A stretch of 64,000 nt of DNA, taken from an uncultured Flavobacteriales bacterium (GTDB lineage Bacteria > Bacteroidota > Bacteroidia > Flavobacteriales_E > Vicingaceae). The notes below the pieces were generated by a model. The model had not been told where the DNA came from and did not search any database. It worked only from the letters and a program-made list of their open reading frames with translations. This document shows, one piece after another, positions 1 through 7,640 of the stretch. Positions within the stretch are counted from its first letter, which is position 1. Each line of letters begins with the position of its first letter. A program made the translations under genes and the position numbers. The stretch is taken from contig CALCHN010000027.1 of NCBI GenBank assembly GCA_937901255.1, positions 1 to 64,000 of the forward strand, in the 5' to 3' direction.

Positions 1-38
1 GTAATTTACAACGAAAAATAATTTTTTTTTATTCACCC

Positions 39-68
39 TTGCATTTTACGAATATTTGTTTAAATTTG
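39..68 (+). promoter_or_regulatory. Bacteroidota-type promoter for the small acidic lipoprotein
   Basis: TTG at 39-41, a 19-nt spacer and TAAATTTG at 61-68 match the Bacteroidota/Flavobacterium sigma factor consensus (TTG-N17-20-TAnnTTTG). Transcription would begin near 74, leaving a leader of about 55 nt before the ATG at 130. The match is seen; its use is inferred. Confidence 0.6.
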
Positions 69-129
69 TGACCTATTTTGACGAATAGAAAACTAAAAAT
101 CAATCAATAACCAAAAACAATTAATTAAA

Positions 130-381
130 ATGAAAAAAGTATTAGCATTATTAATGGTTGCAGGTATGTTCTCTCTAGTAGCATGCGGACCATCAGAAGA
201 AGAAAAAGCAGCAGCTGAAGCAGAAGCTCAAAAAATCGCTGACGATTTAATGAAAGGCTTAGAAGAAGCTATCGAAGAAGAGCCAACTGCTGAAGTAGAA
301 GAAGCTCCAGCTGACTCTACAGAAGCTCCAGCTGAAGAAGCTACTGAAGAAGAAGCTCCAGCTGAAGAATCTGCTGAATAA
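130..381 (+). CDS. small Glu/Ala-rich acidic lipoprotein
   Basis: An 83-residue protein with a lipoprotein signal peptide (about residues 1-20, lipobox Leu-Val-Ala-Cys), so it is probably lipid-anchored. After a short charged helix-like part, the rest is low complexity and dominated by Glu, Ala and Pro, with repeats of the form EEAPAEE and EAPA. Such a tail is very acidic and probably disordered. It has its own promoter and a strong terminator, so it is a monocistronic and probably well expressed gene. I recognise no family. It could be a periplasmic spacer or cation-binding protein, but nothing in the sequence shows this. Confidence 0.75.
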   Translation: MKKVLALLMVAGMFSLVACGPSEEEKAAAEAEAQKIADDLMKGLEEAIEEEPTAEVEEAPADSTEAPAEEATEEEAPAEESAE

Positions 382-410
382 GCATTAATTAAGATTTATC
401 TTATAAATTA

Positions 411-442
411 AGACTGTCATTTTAAATGACAGTCTTTTTTTT
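411..442 (+). terminator. Rho-independent terminator
   Basis: A near-perfect hairpin: AGACTGTCAT on the left arm and ATGACAGTCT on the right, followed by a run of T residues from 435. It lies 30 nt past the stop of the acidic lipoprotein gene and just before trmB. Confidence 0.85.
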
Positions 443-457
443 TATCAAATTTGCAGA

Positions 458-1150
458 ATGGGACAAAAAAATAAATTAGCCAAATGGGCAGATAACTTAA
501 CTTTTGGTAATGTTTACCAACCGAAAACCGCTGAAGTATTAAATACTAACTATCCTTTAAAAGGAAAATGGAATGCAGAAGTATTTAAAAACAACCACCC
601 TATTGTGTTAGAATTAGGTTGTGGTAAAGGCGAATACTCTGTAGGTTTAGCAAAACATTATCCTAATAAAAATTTTATAGGCTTAGATATTAAAGGCAAT
701 AGAATTTGGAAAGGGGCTAAAGAAGCTTTCGAAAAAAACATGAACAATGTTATTTTTATCAGAACCAGAATAGATTTTATTACCTCTTTATTTGATAAAA
801 ATGAAGTGGACGAAATTTGGATTACCTTTCCCGACCCACAACCAAAAGACCGTTTGGCAAGAAAACGACTTACCTCGCCCCTATTTATTGAACGATACAA
901 GCAAATTTTAAAGCCAAATGGCATCATTCATTTAAAAACAGACCACGAAGGATTTTTTAGATATACACTAGAAGAAATTGAAGCCAACAACTATCATTTA
1001 ATAGAACATACCTTTAATTTATATGGTGAAAAAATTGCCGATTTAGATGAAAAAACACGCGACATACTCTCTATTAAAACATTTTACGAAAACTTATTTT
1101 CTCAAAAAGGACACAGTATTCATTATCTAAAATTTCAAGTAAACAAGTAA
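458..1150 (+). CDS. trmB: tRNA (guanine-N7-)-methyltransferase
   Basis: A SAM-dependent methyltransferase that makes m7G46 in tRNA. At 230 residues it is the usual family length. The SAM-binding loop ELGCGKGEY lies at residues 52-60, followed by the acidic strand FIGLDIKG. The TrmB signature FPDPQPKDR sits near residue 127, and KTDHEGFF is in the C-terminal half. It begins about 15 nt after the terminator of the previous gene. The sequence TTTGCAGAATG at the start codon resembles a -7 box placed almost on the ATG, so the mRNA may be nearly leaderless. A short gap separates it from the next lipoprotein gene. Confidence 0.93.
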   Translation: MGQKNKLAKWADNLTFGNVYQPKTAEVLNTNYPLKGKWNAEVFKNNHPIVLELGCGKGEYSVGLAKHYPNKNFIGLDIKGNRIWKGAKEAFEKNMNNVIFIRTRIDFITSLFDKNEVDEIWITFPDPQPKDRLARKRLTSPLFIERYKQILKPNGIIHLKTDHEGFFRYTLEEIEANNYHLIEHTFNLYGEKIADLDEKTRDILSIKTFYENLFSQKGHSIHYLKFQVNK

Positions 1151-1162
1151 GCATAATTATTA

Positions 1163-1192
1163 TTGTAAAAAGATGAATAAAACGTAATTTTA
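1163..1192 (+). promoter_or_regulatory. probable promoter for the YwqK-like lipoprotein and dnaG
   Basis: TTG at 1163-1165, a 19-nt spacer and TAATTTTA at 1185-1192 match the Bacteroidota consensus except at the last base of the -7 box. It lies 30 nt before the ATG at 1222. Confidence 0.4.
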
Positions 1193-1221
1193 CGAGTGAA
1201 AATCATCAAAAATAGTGAATT

Positions 1222-1647
1222 ATGCGAAAATTAATTGGTTTAATTATTCTGACTTTAGCTCTATTTTCTTGCAAAGAAAAACATATTGAAAAAACAGAAG
1301 AAGCTTACCCCGACAATTCTCCAAAAGTAGTTGGCATTTATAAATTAGATGAAAATAAACAAGAAATTAAAGTAGAAGAAAAAATATTATTCCCAACTGG
1401 TGAATTAAAAATGCAAGGTCCTATAAAAAATAATCTCAGACATGGTGTTTGGGTGGCGTATTTTAAATCGGGCAAAAAACAAAGCGAAGGAGAGTTTGTA
1501 GATGGCGTAAGGAATGGATTTACCATTGTTTATCACGAAAATGGAACTAAACTTTATGAAGGCTTTTATACCGATGGCAAAGAATCAGGTTTGTGGAAAT
1601 TTTATAGTAAAGACGGAAGTTTGAATAGCGAAAAAAAATTTGATTAA
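1222..1647 (+). CDS. lipoprotein with MORN/YwqK-like repeats
   Basis: A 141-residue protein with a lipoprotein signal (lipobox Leu-Phe-Ser-Cys near residue 17). Residues 60-140 hold three repeats of the YwqK/MORN type, with the pattern GxxxYxxGxxxxxGxF: NLRHGVWVAYFKSGKK, VRNGFTIVYHENGTK and KESGLWKFYSKDG. Proteins of this family are often called YwqK antitoxins by homology, but no toxin gene is adjacent and a surface or structural role is equally possible. dnaG starts 7 nt downstream, so the two are probably co-transcribed. Confidence 0.8.
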   Translation: MRKLIGLIILTLALFSCKEKHIEKTEEAYPDNSPKVVGIYKLDENKQEIKVEEKILFPTGELKMQGPIKNNLRHGVWVAYFKSGKKQSEGEFVDGVRNGFTIVYHENGTKLYEGFYTDGKESGLWKFYSKDGSLNSEKKFD

Positions 1648-1653
1648 CACTTA

Positions 1654-3594
1654 ATGATTCCAAAGGAAACCATAGATGAAATTTTTAACGCCTGCATTAT
1701 TGAAGATGTTGTAGGCGACTTTGTTACGCTTAAAAAAAGAGGGGCAAATTATTTGGGTAATTGTCCTTTTCATAACGAAAAAACGCCCTCTTTTACAGTG
1801 TCTCCTGCCAAAGGAATTTATAAATGTTTTGGATGCGGAAAAGCCGGAAACTCCGTAAACTTTATAATGGAGCACGAGCATTATACCTACCCCGAAGCAC
1901 TTAAATACCTAGCCGACAAATACCAAATTGAAGTTGAAGAAGAAGAGCAAAGTGATGCTCAAATACAAGCTGCCAACGAAAAAGAAAGCCTTTACATTGT
2001 TTCTAATTTTGCTGCCAAATATTTTGCTAACGAGCTGCTTAATACCGACAAAGGCAAAGCCATAGGTTTAAGTTATTTTGAAGAAAGAGGCTTTACGCCC
2101 GAAACCATAGAAAAATTTCAGTTGGGTTACAGTCCTGATGAATGGACTGCCTTTACGGATGAAGCCCAAAACGCAGGTTACGATATTAAGTATTTAGAAA
2201 AATCGGGACTAACCATAGTTAAAGAAAATAAAAAATTTGATAGGTTTAAAGGCAGGGTAATGTTCCCTATTCACAACCTCTCTGGTAGAGTATTAGGTTT
2301 TGGCGGAAGGATTTTAACCAACGATAAAAAAGCAGCAAAATACATAAACTCTCCCGAATCGGAAATTTACGATAAGAGTAATGTGCTTTATGGAATTTAT
2401 TTTGCTAAAAAAAGCATTACACAAGAAGATAATTGTTTTTTGGTGGAAGGTTATACCGATGTAATTTCTTTATCTCAAACTGGTGTAGAAAATGTGGTAG
2501 CTTCTTCCGGGACTTCTCTTACCGAAGGGCAAATTAGATTAATTAGTCGCTACACAAAAAACATTACCATTCTTTATGATGGTGACATTGCCGGAATTAA
2601 AGCATCTTTTAGAGGAATTGACATGATTTTGCAGGAAGGAATGAATGTAAAAGTAGTCCTTTTTCCTGATGGAGAAGATCCTGATTCGTATGCTAAAAAA
2701 GCTACTACCGAAGAACTAAAAGAATATATTGGAGAAAAAGCTCAAGATTTTATTCAGTTTAAAATAAGCGTTTTATTAGAAGAATCGGGTAAAGACCCTA
2801 TAAAACGAGCTGAACTTATTAAAGACATTGTAAGCAGTATTGCCCTTATTCCCGATCAAATTAAAAGAGCGGTTTATACCAAAGAATGTAGTGTATTGTT
2901 AGCAATTCCCGAACAGGCTCTTATCAACGAAATCAATAAAATACTCCGAAAAAAATATTCGAAACAATCATCCGCTTCGGAGGAAATAATTGCTGAAACA
3001 GATTACCAATCTTTTACCCCAACAGAGAAAAAAGATGCTTCCAATACAGATTTATTAAACTGGGAAAGAGAAATTATTCGTTTACTGATTAATTATGCCG
3101 AAAAAACCATAAAAGTTAAGGTAATACAAGAAGAGAAAGAAGAAACACGAGAAATTCCCGTTGTTACTTATATCGTTCATTCTTTGCTTGGCGATGAAAT
3201 TGAATTTACTACCACTGTTTACCAAGATATTTTTTTACTCTACAATACCCATCTTAAAGATGAGAAAATAATGTCTCAACAAATGTTAATTCAACATGAA
3301 GATACTGCCATAAAAGATACTGCAATTGATTTACTTTCCACAAAATATGAATTAAACGATTGGGGGAAACACAACATTACCGTAAACACAGAAAACAACC
3401 AACTCGAAATAGCCGTTATCAACTCTGTACATGCTTTCAAACTTTGTAAAGTAAAGCACCTCATCAAAAAAACGCAAGAGGAACTTAAAGGAATTGATGA
3501 TGAAAATCAACTAAAAATCATCCAAAAAATTATGCTGTTAGAGCAAATTAAAGCTCAGCTTTCTGATAAATTAGGGATTATTATTGTAGAGTAA
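1654..3594 (+). CDS. dnaG: DNA primase DnaG
   Basis: The replicative primase that makes RNA primers at the fork. The 646-residue protein has all expected parts. The N-terminal CHC2 zinc ribbon has C37, H40, C58 and C61 (CPFH...CFGC). It is followed by the RNA-polymerase core and a Toprim domain with the catalytic Glu in EGYTD near residue 266 and DGD near residue 309. The C-terminal part (about 430-646) should bind DnaB helicase. It begins 7 nt after the YwqK-like lipoprotein gene. It converges with the cupin gene at 3632, with a weak imperfect hairpin around 3598-3620 between them. Confidence 0.97.
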   Translation: MIPKETIDEIFNACIIEDVVGDFVTLKKRGANYLGNCPFHNEKTPSFTVSPAKGIYKCFGCGKAGNSVNFIMEHEHYTYPEALKYLADKYQIEVEEEEQSDAQIQAANEKESLYIVSNFAAKYFANELLNTDKGKAIGLSYFEERGFTPETIEKFQLGYSPDEWTAFTDEAQNAGYDIKYLEKSGLTIVKENKKFDRFKGRVMFPIHNLSGRVLGFGGRILTNDKKAAKYINSPESEIYDKSNVLYGIYFAKKSITQEDNCFLVEGYTDVISLSQTGVENVVASSGTSLTEGQIRLISRYTKNITILYDGDIAGIKASFRGIDMILQEGMNVKVVLFPDGEDPDSYAKKATTEELKEYIGEKAQDFIQFKISVLLEESGKDPIKRAELIKDIVSSIALIPDQIKRAVYTKECSVLLAIPEQALINEINKILRKKYSKQSSASEEIIAETDYQSFTPTEKKDASNTDLLNWEREIIRLLINYAEKTIKVKVIQEEKEETREIPVVTYIVHSLLGDEIEFTTTVYQDIFLLYNTHLKDEKIMSQQMLIQHEDTAIKDTAIDLLSTKYELNDWGKHNITVNTENNQLEIAVINSVHAFKLCKVKHLIKKTQEELKGIDDENQLKIIQKIMLLEQIKAQLSDKLGIIIVE

Positions 3595-3631
3595 AAGCTC
3601 CCTATTCCTCCTATGGGGATTTATCTAACAA

Positions 3632-4030
3632 CTATTCTTCTTCAAAAACCCTATCTTCTTTATTAAACTTAGGCATTTGGACAGAAAGCACTTTTATAGG
3701 AACTTCAGAAGTTACTTTTAATGAATGAAACGTATCTTTAGGGATGATGAAAAAATCACCTTTCTTAATTTCAAATTGCTGTTCGCCAACTGTCATTATT
3801 CCTGCTCCATCAACAACAGTAATGCTTTCGGTATGCTCAATATGTTTGTGCGACTTTACTCCTTGCTTTATCCAAATAAGATAATAAGAAGCATGTTCAT
3901 TTTCATAAATCGATTCAACATGTATGTTCTCATAAACAACTTTAGGTTCAATAGTCTCTAACGATTGCTTATCTTGGGCAAACCCTAAAGTTGTACATAA
4001 CAGCAAAGTAATAATTAAAACACTTCTCAT
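3632..4030 (-). CDS. secreted cupin-domain protein
   Basis: A 132-residue protein with a cleavable signal peptide (about residues 1-18, ending GFAQ). A single cupin_2 barrel follows. The first cupin motif has HKHIEHTE and the second has PKDTFHS, which supply the usual His/Glu metal ligands. Small periplasmic cupins bind metals or small ligands; the substrate cannot be told. It lies 46 nt downstream of the HMA-domain gene on the same strand with no visible promoter between, so it is probably the last gene of the HYC_CC_PP, TonB receptor, HMA, cupin unit. Confidence 0.8.
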   Translation of the reverse strand: MRSVLIITLLLCTTLGFAQDKQSLETIEPKVVYENIHVESIYENEHASYYLIWIKQGVKSHKHIEHTESITVVDGAGIMTVGEQQFEIKKGDFFIIPKDTFHSLKVTSEVPIKVLSVQMPKFNKEDRVFEEE

Positions 4031-4076
4031 AAATAATTATTTTTATAGGTTTCGTATTATAAAAATAACAAAAATA

Positions 4077-4433
4077 TTACTCCTTTTTATGTCCACCTTT
4101 TTTACAGCAGCCGGGAAGTTTCTCGTAAGCTTTTTCATTTGCCGGAAGGTCATCTGCATCATAACCTACTTTAGTTACTGCTTCTTTTAGCTTTTCCGGA
4201 GTAGTTTTCTTTGGGTTGTATTCTAATGTAAATACAGCTGTTTCAACATCTAGTTCAGATTTTTTTACTCCTTTTTCATAAGCAAAAGCTTTTTCTAACC
4301 GTTCTTTACACATATCGCACTGAGCCGATGTTTTAATTTTTATTGTTGCTGTTTTTTTGTTGTCTTGTGCATTAGCTTCATTAACTGAGAAGCTAAAAAC
4401 GCTTACTAATAGTAGTATAAATAAATTTTTCAT
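4077..4433 (-). CDS. periplasmic heavy-metal-associated (HMA) domain protein
   Basis: A 118-residue exported protein with a signal peptide at about 1-22 (ending ANAQ). The HMA ferredoxin-like fold at about 27-97 carries the metal-binding CxxC as C39-D-M-C42, in the usual place after the first strand. The tail adds a second possible metal site, PGCCKKGGHKKE, with paired Cys and a His. The family includes CopZ/MerP-type chaperones for Cu(I) or Hg(II). The adjacent TonB receptor suggests a role in copper or other soft-metal traffic across the envelope. The metal is inferred, not shown. Confidence 0.82.
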   Translation of the reverse strand: MKNLFILLLVSVFSFSVNEANAQDNKKTATIKIKTSAQCDMCKERLEKAFAYEKGVKKSELDVETAVFTLEYNPKKTTPEKLKEAVTKVGYDADDLPANEKAYEKLPGCCKKGGHKKE

Positions 4434-4500
4434 GAGATTTAATTTTTATAGTTTATAGTTTGTTGTTTGAATTATGCATTTGCAAAAAACTTTGTTCTCT

Positions 4501-4571
4501 ACTCTCCCCCTACCCTCCCTCTCTTTTGAAGAGAGAGGGAAAAGTTATCGCAAGATAACTTGGGGGTGAGT
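4501..4571. repeat. dispersed palindromic repeat, copy 1 (three-way-junction type)
   Basis: An outer arm ACTC-T-CCCCC at 4501-4510 pairs imperfectly with GGGGG-T-GAGT at 4562-4571. The outer stem encloses two hairpins: CCCTCTCT/AGAGAGGG (about 4517-4539) and a perfect AAGTTATC-GCAA-GATAACTT (4542-4561). The same element occurs at 45279-45348 and 45923-45991. It lies between the HMA gene and the TonB receptor gene. Confidence 0.85.
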
Positions 4572-4611
4572 TAAAAAAACTTTTCTAAATACATGTTAAA
4601 CTTAATTAAGT

Positions 4612-6810
4612 TTATAATTTATTGAATTTATATCTGATCCCTGCATAGGTAATTCTACCATTTATAGAACCCCATATTAAAGAAGCGTCAAAATTAGAGC
4701 CAAAAGGATCATTAGCTGCAATAATAGGATTGTCTTGCGTAAAGTTAGTCAAGTTTTCTACTCCAACATACACTTCAAAATGCTTAAATGCTCGAGTTAC
4801 TTGTCCGTTAAACATAAAGTAAGATAACGACCTTGATGGAATTTGGTGCTCTGCCGGATTAGTTTCAGTACTTGGTAATCTGCTCGTTCCAAACCATTGT
4901 CCTGTAAGGTCAAACTTCCATTTATCGAAATTAGTGGCATAAGCAATATTCATAAAAGCCCTATTGGTAGGCACCAAAGGTTTTGTTTTTCGTCCACTTT
5001 TATAATCGGTTTGAATATCGTAAAACTTATAGGCGGTTCTCAACTCCAACTGTTCGGTAATTCTAACATGAAGTTCCACTTGTAAACTATGAGAAAACGA
5101 TTTTCCATCTAAATTATAAAAAGCAACTTCATTCGGATTTTCTAAATCAATCACCACTTGGTTTTCAAAATCGGTATAATAGTAATCGGTGCTAAAAGTC
5201 ATTTCTTTTTTAAACAACTCAAAATTGTGAGTTAAACTGGTTCCGTAGTTCCAAGCTATTTCAGGATTTAATTCTTCAGTTACCACATTTCTTGAGCTTG
5301 CCATAACACTAGCACTTTCAATAAACGGATTAGCTGTTCTAAAACCTCTACCCACAGAAAGTCTCCATGCCGAAAGCTGCGTAAAATTATATTTATAATG
5401 CAATCTTGGAGTAAAAAAAGCTCCATACATATTGTGGTAATCTCCTCTTGCCCCCAATACCAATGCACTTTTATTTCCGGTATAAGTATATTCTGCAAAA
5501 GCTCCGGGCACCACTTCTTCTCTACCAAAGAGCGAATCGTTATAGTTTTTATCATAGAGGTCGTACTGCATACTTCCACCAAACTTAATGGTGTTATGTG
5601 TATTGCCTATAATGGTTTGATAAATAGAATTAAAATACCAACTTGTTTGTTCGGCATTAAATTTTTTATCACCATAATTCGATTGGTGACTGTGGTATTT
5701 AAAATTCTGAATAATACCTATGCTCTTGTATTTCTTTTCAGGAAAGAGAAAACCATTTTTATTAAACACTTCAAATTGTTTGGTGGTTACACCAATTTTA
5801 AACAGCCTGTTTTCATTCGTAATTCGGTTTTGACCTGCTTCCAACTCATCATAAACCCCTCTAAAACCAAATTGAGACATGAATTTTTTACTTTGGTATT
5901 TCCATCTGTTAAAAAAGTTATATTGCGTTTTTATCGGCATATCCAAAAAACTATCATCATTCATATCCCACTCTACCGACTGGTTACTAACGTGAGCAAG
6001 CGACATCGTACTCCACTTTTCATTTAATTTTTGAGCTCCATGAATATTTAATTCTAATCTACCTTTTTCATTTCCGTAAACATTTACAAATAAGTTTTCG
6101 CTATCATCAGGCTTAAGCATTTCAATGTTTATTTGTCCTGTAATAGATTCGTAACCATTAACTACCGAACCTGCTCCTTTAATAATTTGAATAGATTCTG
6201 CCCAAGTTCCTGGAACAAAGGTTAATCCGTAAGCTGATGATAAACCTCTAATTAACGGTAAATTCTCTGCCTGAATTTGAGTATAAATACCGTCCAAGCC
6301 TAACATTTGAATTTTTTTAGTTCCAGAAACGGCATCCGTAAAGTTTACATCAACCGTTGCGTTGGTTTCAAAACTTTCGGAAATATTACAACAAGCGGCT
6401 TTTTCAAATTCTTGTTTATTTAATTTTTCTACCAACAAAGGATTTACAATATCAATTTTGGTGGTGGCTTCTTTTTCCACCACTTCAAATTCCTTTAAGT
6501 CCACATTGCTTTTTAGCTCAATGTTTAAAGGTTTTTTGGGCATACTTTTTAAAACTATGCTGTCGGGTTTATACCCAACAAAGCTTACCATTAAAGTAGC
6601 AGGAAAAGTTGCTGGAGCTACTATTTCAAAAGTTCCATCTGCTTCGGTAACCGTTCCTTTTTCGGCATTTAGCCAATACACATTAGCACCCGGAATGGGC
6701 ATTTTGTGTTCTCCGTTGTGCATTTCAAATACATTTCCCTTAAGGTTTTGAGAAAAACCAACAACAGCGAAAAGCAACATGGAAACAAGGATTATTATAT
6801 ATTTTTTCAT
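4612..6810 (-). CDS. TonB-dependent outer-membrane receptor, probable metal-related substrate
   Basis: A 732-residue receptor. A signal peptide (about 1-20) is followed by a carboxypeptidase-regulatory-like beta-sandwich (about 22-105), a plug domain (about 135-240, with the typical QIIKGAGSVVNGYESITGQ) and a 22-strand-type barrel ending in a C-terminal aromatic-rich strand (YAGIRYKFNKL). Just before the plug lies a Cys pair, AACCNISESFETN, typical of the receptor subfamily found beside HMA-domain genes. The upstream HYC_CC_PP gene and downstream HMA gene suggest uptake of a metal or metal complex. It is about 70 nt from the upstream gene, and a nested hairpin fills the gap. Confidence 0.9.
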   Translation of the reverse strand: MKKYIIILVSMLLFAVVGFSQNLKGNVFEMHNGEHKMPIPGANVYWLNAEKGTVTEADGTFEIVAPATFPATLMVSFVGYKPDSIVLKSMPKKPLNIELKSNVDLKEFEVVEKEATTKIDIVNPLLVEKLNKQEFEKAACCNISESFETNATVDVNFTDAVSGTKKIQMLGLDGIYTQIQAENLPLIRGLSSAYGLTFVPGTWAESIQIIKGAGSVVNGYESITGQINIEMLKPDDSENLFVNVYGNEKGRLELNIHGAQKLNEKWSTMSLAHVSNQSVEWDMNDDSFLDMPIKTQYNFFNRWKYQSKKFMSQFGFRGVYDELEAGQNRITNENRLFKIGVTTKQFEVFNKNGFLFPEKKYKSIGIIQNFKYHSHQSNYGDKKFNAEQTSWYFNSIYQTIIGNTHNTIKFGGSMQYDLYDKNYNDSLFGREEVVPGAFAEYTYTGNKSALVLGARGDYHNMYGAFFTPRLHYKYNFTQLSAWRLSVGRGFRTANPFIESASVMASSRNVVTEELNPEIAWNYGTSLTHNFELFKKEMTFSTDYYYTDFENQVVIDLENPNEVAFYNLDGKSFSHSLQVELHVRITEQLELRTAYKFYDIQTDYKSGRKTKPLVPTNRAFMNIAYATNFDKWKFDLTGQWFGTSRLPSTETNPAEHQIPSRSLSYFMFNGQVTRAFKHFEVYVGVENLTNFTQDNPIIAANDPFGSNFDASLIWGSINGRITYAGIRYKFNKL

Positions 6811-6829
6811 AAAATTAGATTGTTAAGTA

Positions 6830-6878
6830 ATTACACACTAATGATTTGTGCTGCTAAGTTTAGCAGTAATAGTGTAAT
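6830..6878 (-). promoter_or_regulatory. nested hairpin in the leader of the TonB receptor gene
   Basis: A perfect inner palindrome CTGCTAA-GT-TTAGCAG (6851-6866) sits inside outer arms ATTACACACTA (6830-6840) and TAGTGTAAT (6870-6878). It occupies nearly the whole gap between the HYC_CC_PP stop and the receptor start. No T-run follows, so it may be an RNA processing or attenuation element or a protein site. Confidence 0.5.
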
Positions 6879-6882
6879 CGAC

Positions 6883-7278
6883 CTATAATCTAAATACCTG
6901 AATAGATTTTAATAAATCTATGCCACTTAGTGGTGGCGGCAGGTTATGAAAGTAATTAAGGAAAGGTTTGTTTAAGATAGAAATTTTAACCATTTGAGGA
7001 AGTTCCTCAAAAATTAAAGTAGCAATTTTGTCTAATTTAATATCGTAAGTATTAACAGTAGAATTTACATTGTAATCGAAAGTGATTTTATCAAAATCGC
7101 AGCATTTTTTATTAATGCCATTTGTAGATTTTGGTGTGCATTCTTCAAATTCATTAACACTATACTGTGTTTCTCCAGCAACATAACACGTCATTTTGGA
7201 AATACTTACCTGCAATGATGCAGTAAGAATAACCAATACCATTAAAAATCCGGTGATATGTTTTGCTACTTTTTGCAT
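6883..7278 (-). CDS. HYC_CC_PP family small exported protein
   Basis: A Bacteroidota-specific family named for its conserved pairs. Here these are MTCYVAGE, then KKCCDFD, then LPPPLSG, with a final QVFRL; the His of HYC is replaced by Thr. A hydrophobic segment near the N-terminus acts as signal or anchor. I place the start at the ATG at 7278 (MQKVAK, 131 residues). The longer frame starts at 7308, upstream of a -7 box at 7296-7303. Members of this family usually precede TonB receptors linked to HMA proteins, as here. Its function is unknown; metal sensing or binding by the Cys residues is a guess. Confidence 0.75.
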   Translation of the reverse strand: MQKVAKHITGFLMVLVILTASLQVSISKMTCYVAGETQYSVNEFEECTPKSTNGINKKCCDFDKITFDYNVNSTVNTYDIKLDKIATLIFEELPQMVKISILNKPFLNYFHNLPPPLSGIDLLKSIQVFRL

Positions 7279-7295
7279 TAGAGAAAAACTCAATG

Positions 7296-7303
7296 CAAAT
7301 TTA
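7296..7303 (-). promoter_or_regulatory. -7 box upstream of the HYC_CC_PP gene
   Basis: On the minus strand this reads TAAATTTG, a full match to TAnnTTTG, about 18 nt before the chosen ATG. No clear -33 TTG is seen at 17-20 nt. Confidence 0.35.
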
Positions 7304-7343
7304 ACCATTTTTCTGCTTACCTGCTGAAAATGATGTTAAAAAA

Positions 7344-7505
7344 GCCCAAATGCCCCCTAAATCCCCCGAAGGTGGACTTTTCCAACACGCAACGCCAATT
7401 CCAACCGTCATTCTCGAAATTTTGTAGTGCAACGGAAAAATTATCGGGAATCTTTTTTAATAGAACACAGATAACACGGATGATACGAGTTTACACAGAT
7501 AAAAG
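7344..7505. repeat. mosaic of intergenic repeat fragments
   Basis: The 330-nt gap at 7309-7640 holds no convincing gene. It contains three repeat-like blocks of types familiar between Bacteroidota genes. The first is a C-rich/G-rich inverted piece (CCCCCTAAATCCCCCGAAGG, 7353-7372). The second is a block with CGTCATTCTCGAAATTTTG (about 7407-7425). The third is a block with two ACACAGATAA pieces (about 7464-7502). The 74-residue reading frame here consists of repeat sequence and is not a gene. Confidence 0.55.
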
Positions 7506-7561
7506 TCTTTTAATAATTTGTAAACTATTTTTTTTATATTTGAAAAAAATATAAATAACTA

Positions 7562-7617
7562 AAAGGTGTATATATCTAGCTAAAATTAGTTAGACATGTA
7601 TACTAAAGGTGTATATA
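7562..7617. repeat. 13-nt direct repeat pair flanking an imperfect palindrome
   Basis: AAAGGTGTATATA occurs at 7562-7574 and again at 7605-7617. Between the copies lies the imperfect palindrome CTAGCTAAAATTAGTTAG. The pair sits immediately before the left boundary (GTTGGGC, 7623-7629) of the putative gene cassette. Confidence 0.6.
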
Positions 7618-7640
7618 CATAAGTTGGGCACCATTAAAAA

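Noticed and set aside
1222..1647. A toxin-antitoxin pair based on the YwqK-like repeats
   Set aside because: No toxin gene is adjacent; the neighbours are trmB and dnaG.
5398..6027. A 209-residue open frame on the plus strand
   Set aside because: It lies wholly antisense to the TonB receptor gene, has no family features, and its composition is that of a shadow of the real frame.
6362..6751. A 129-residue open frame on the plus strand
   Set aside because: Antisense to the N-terminal part of the TonB receptor; no start signals or domain.
7330..7554. A 74-residue open frame between HYC_CC_PP and the cassette
   Set aside because: It is made of intergenic repeat fragments (CCCCCTAAATCCCCC and others), so it is not a gene.
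7490..7623. A second attC-like site directly upstream of the cassette
   Set aside because: I looked for a GCCCAAC-type partner of GTTGGGC within 130 nt and found none; only direct repeats are present.
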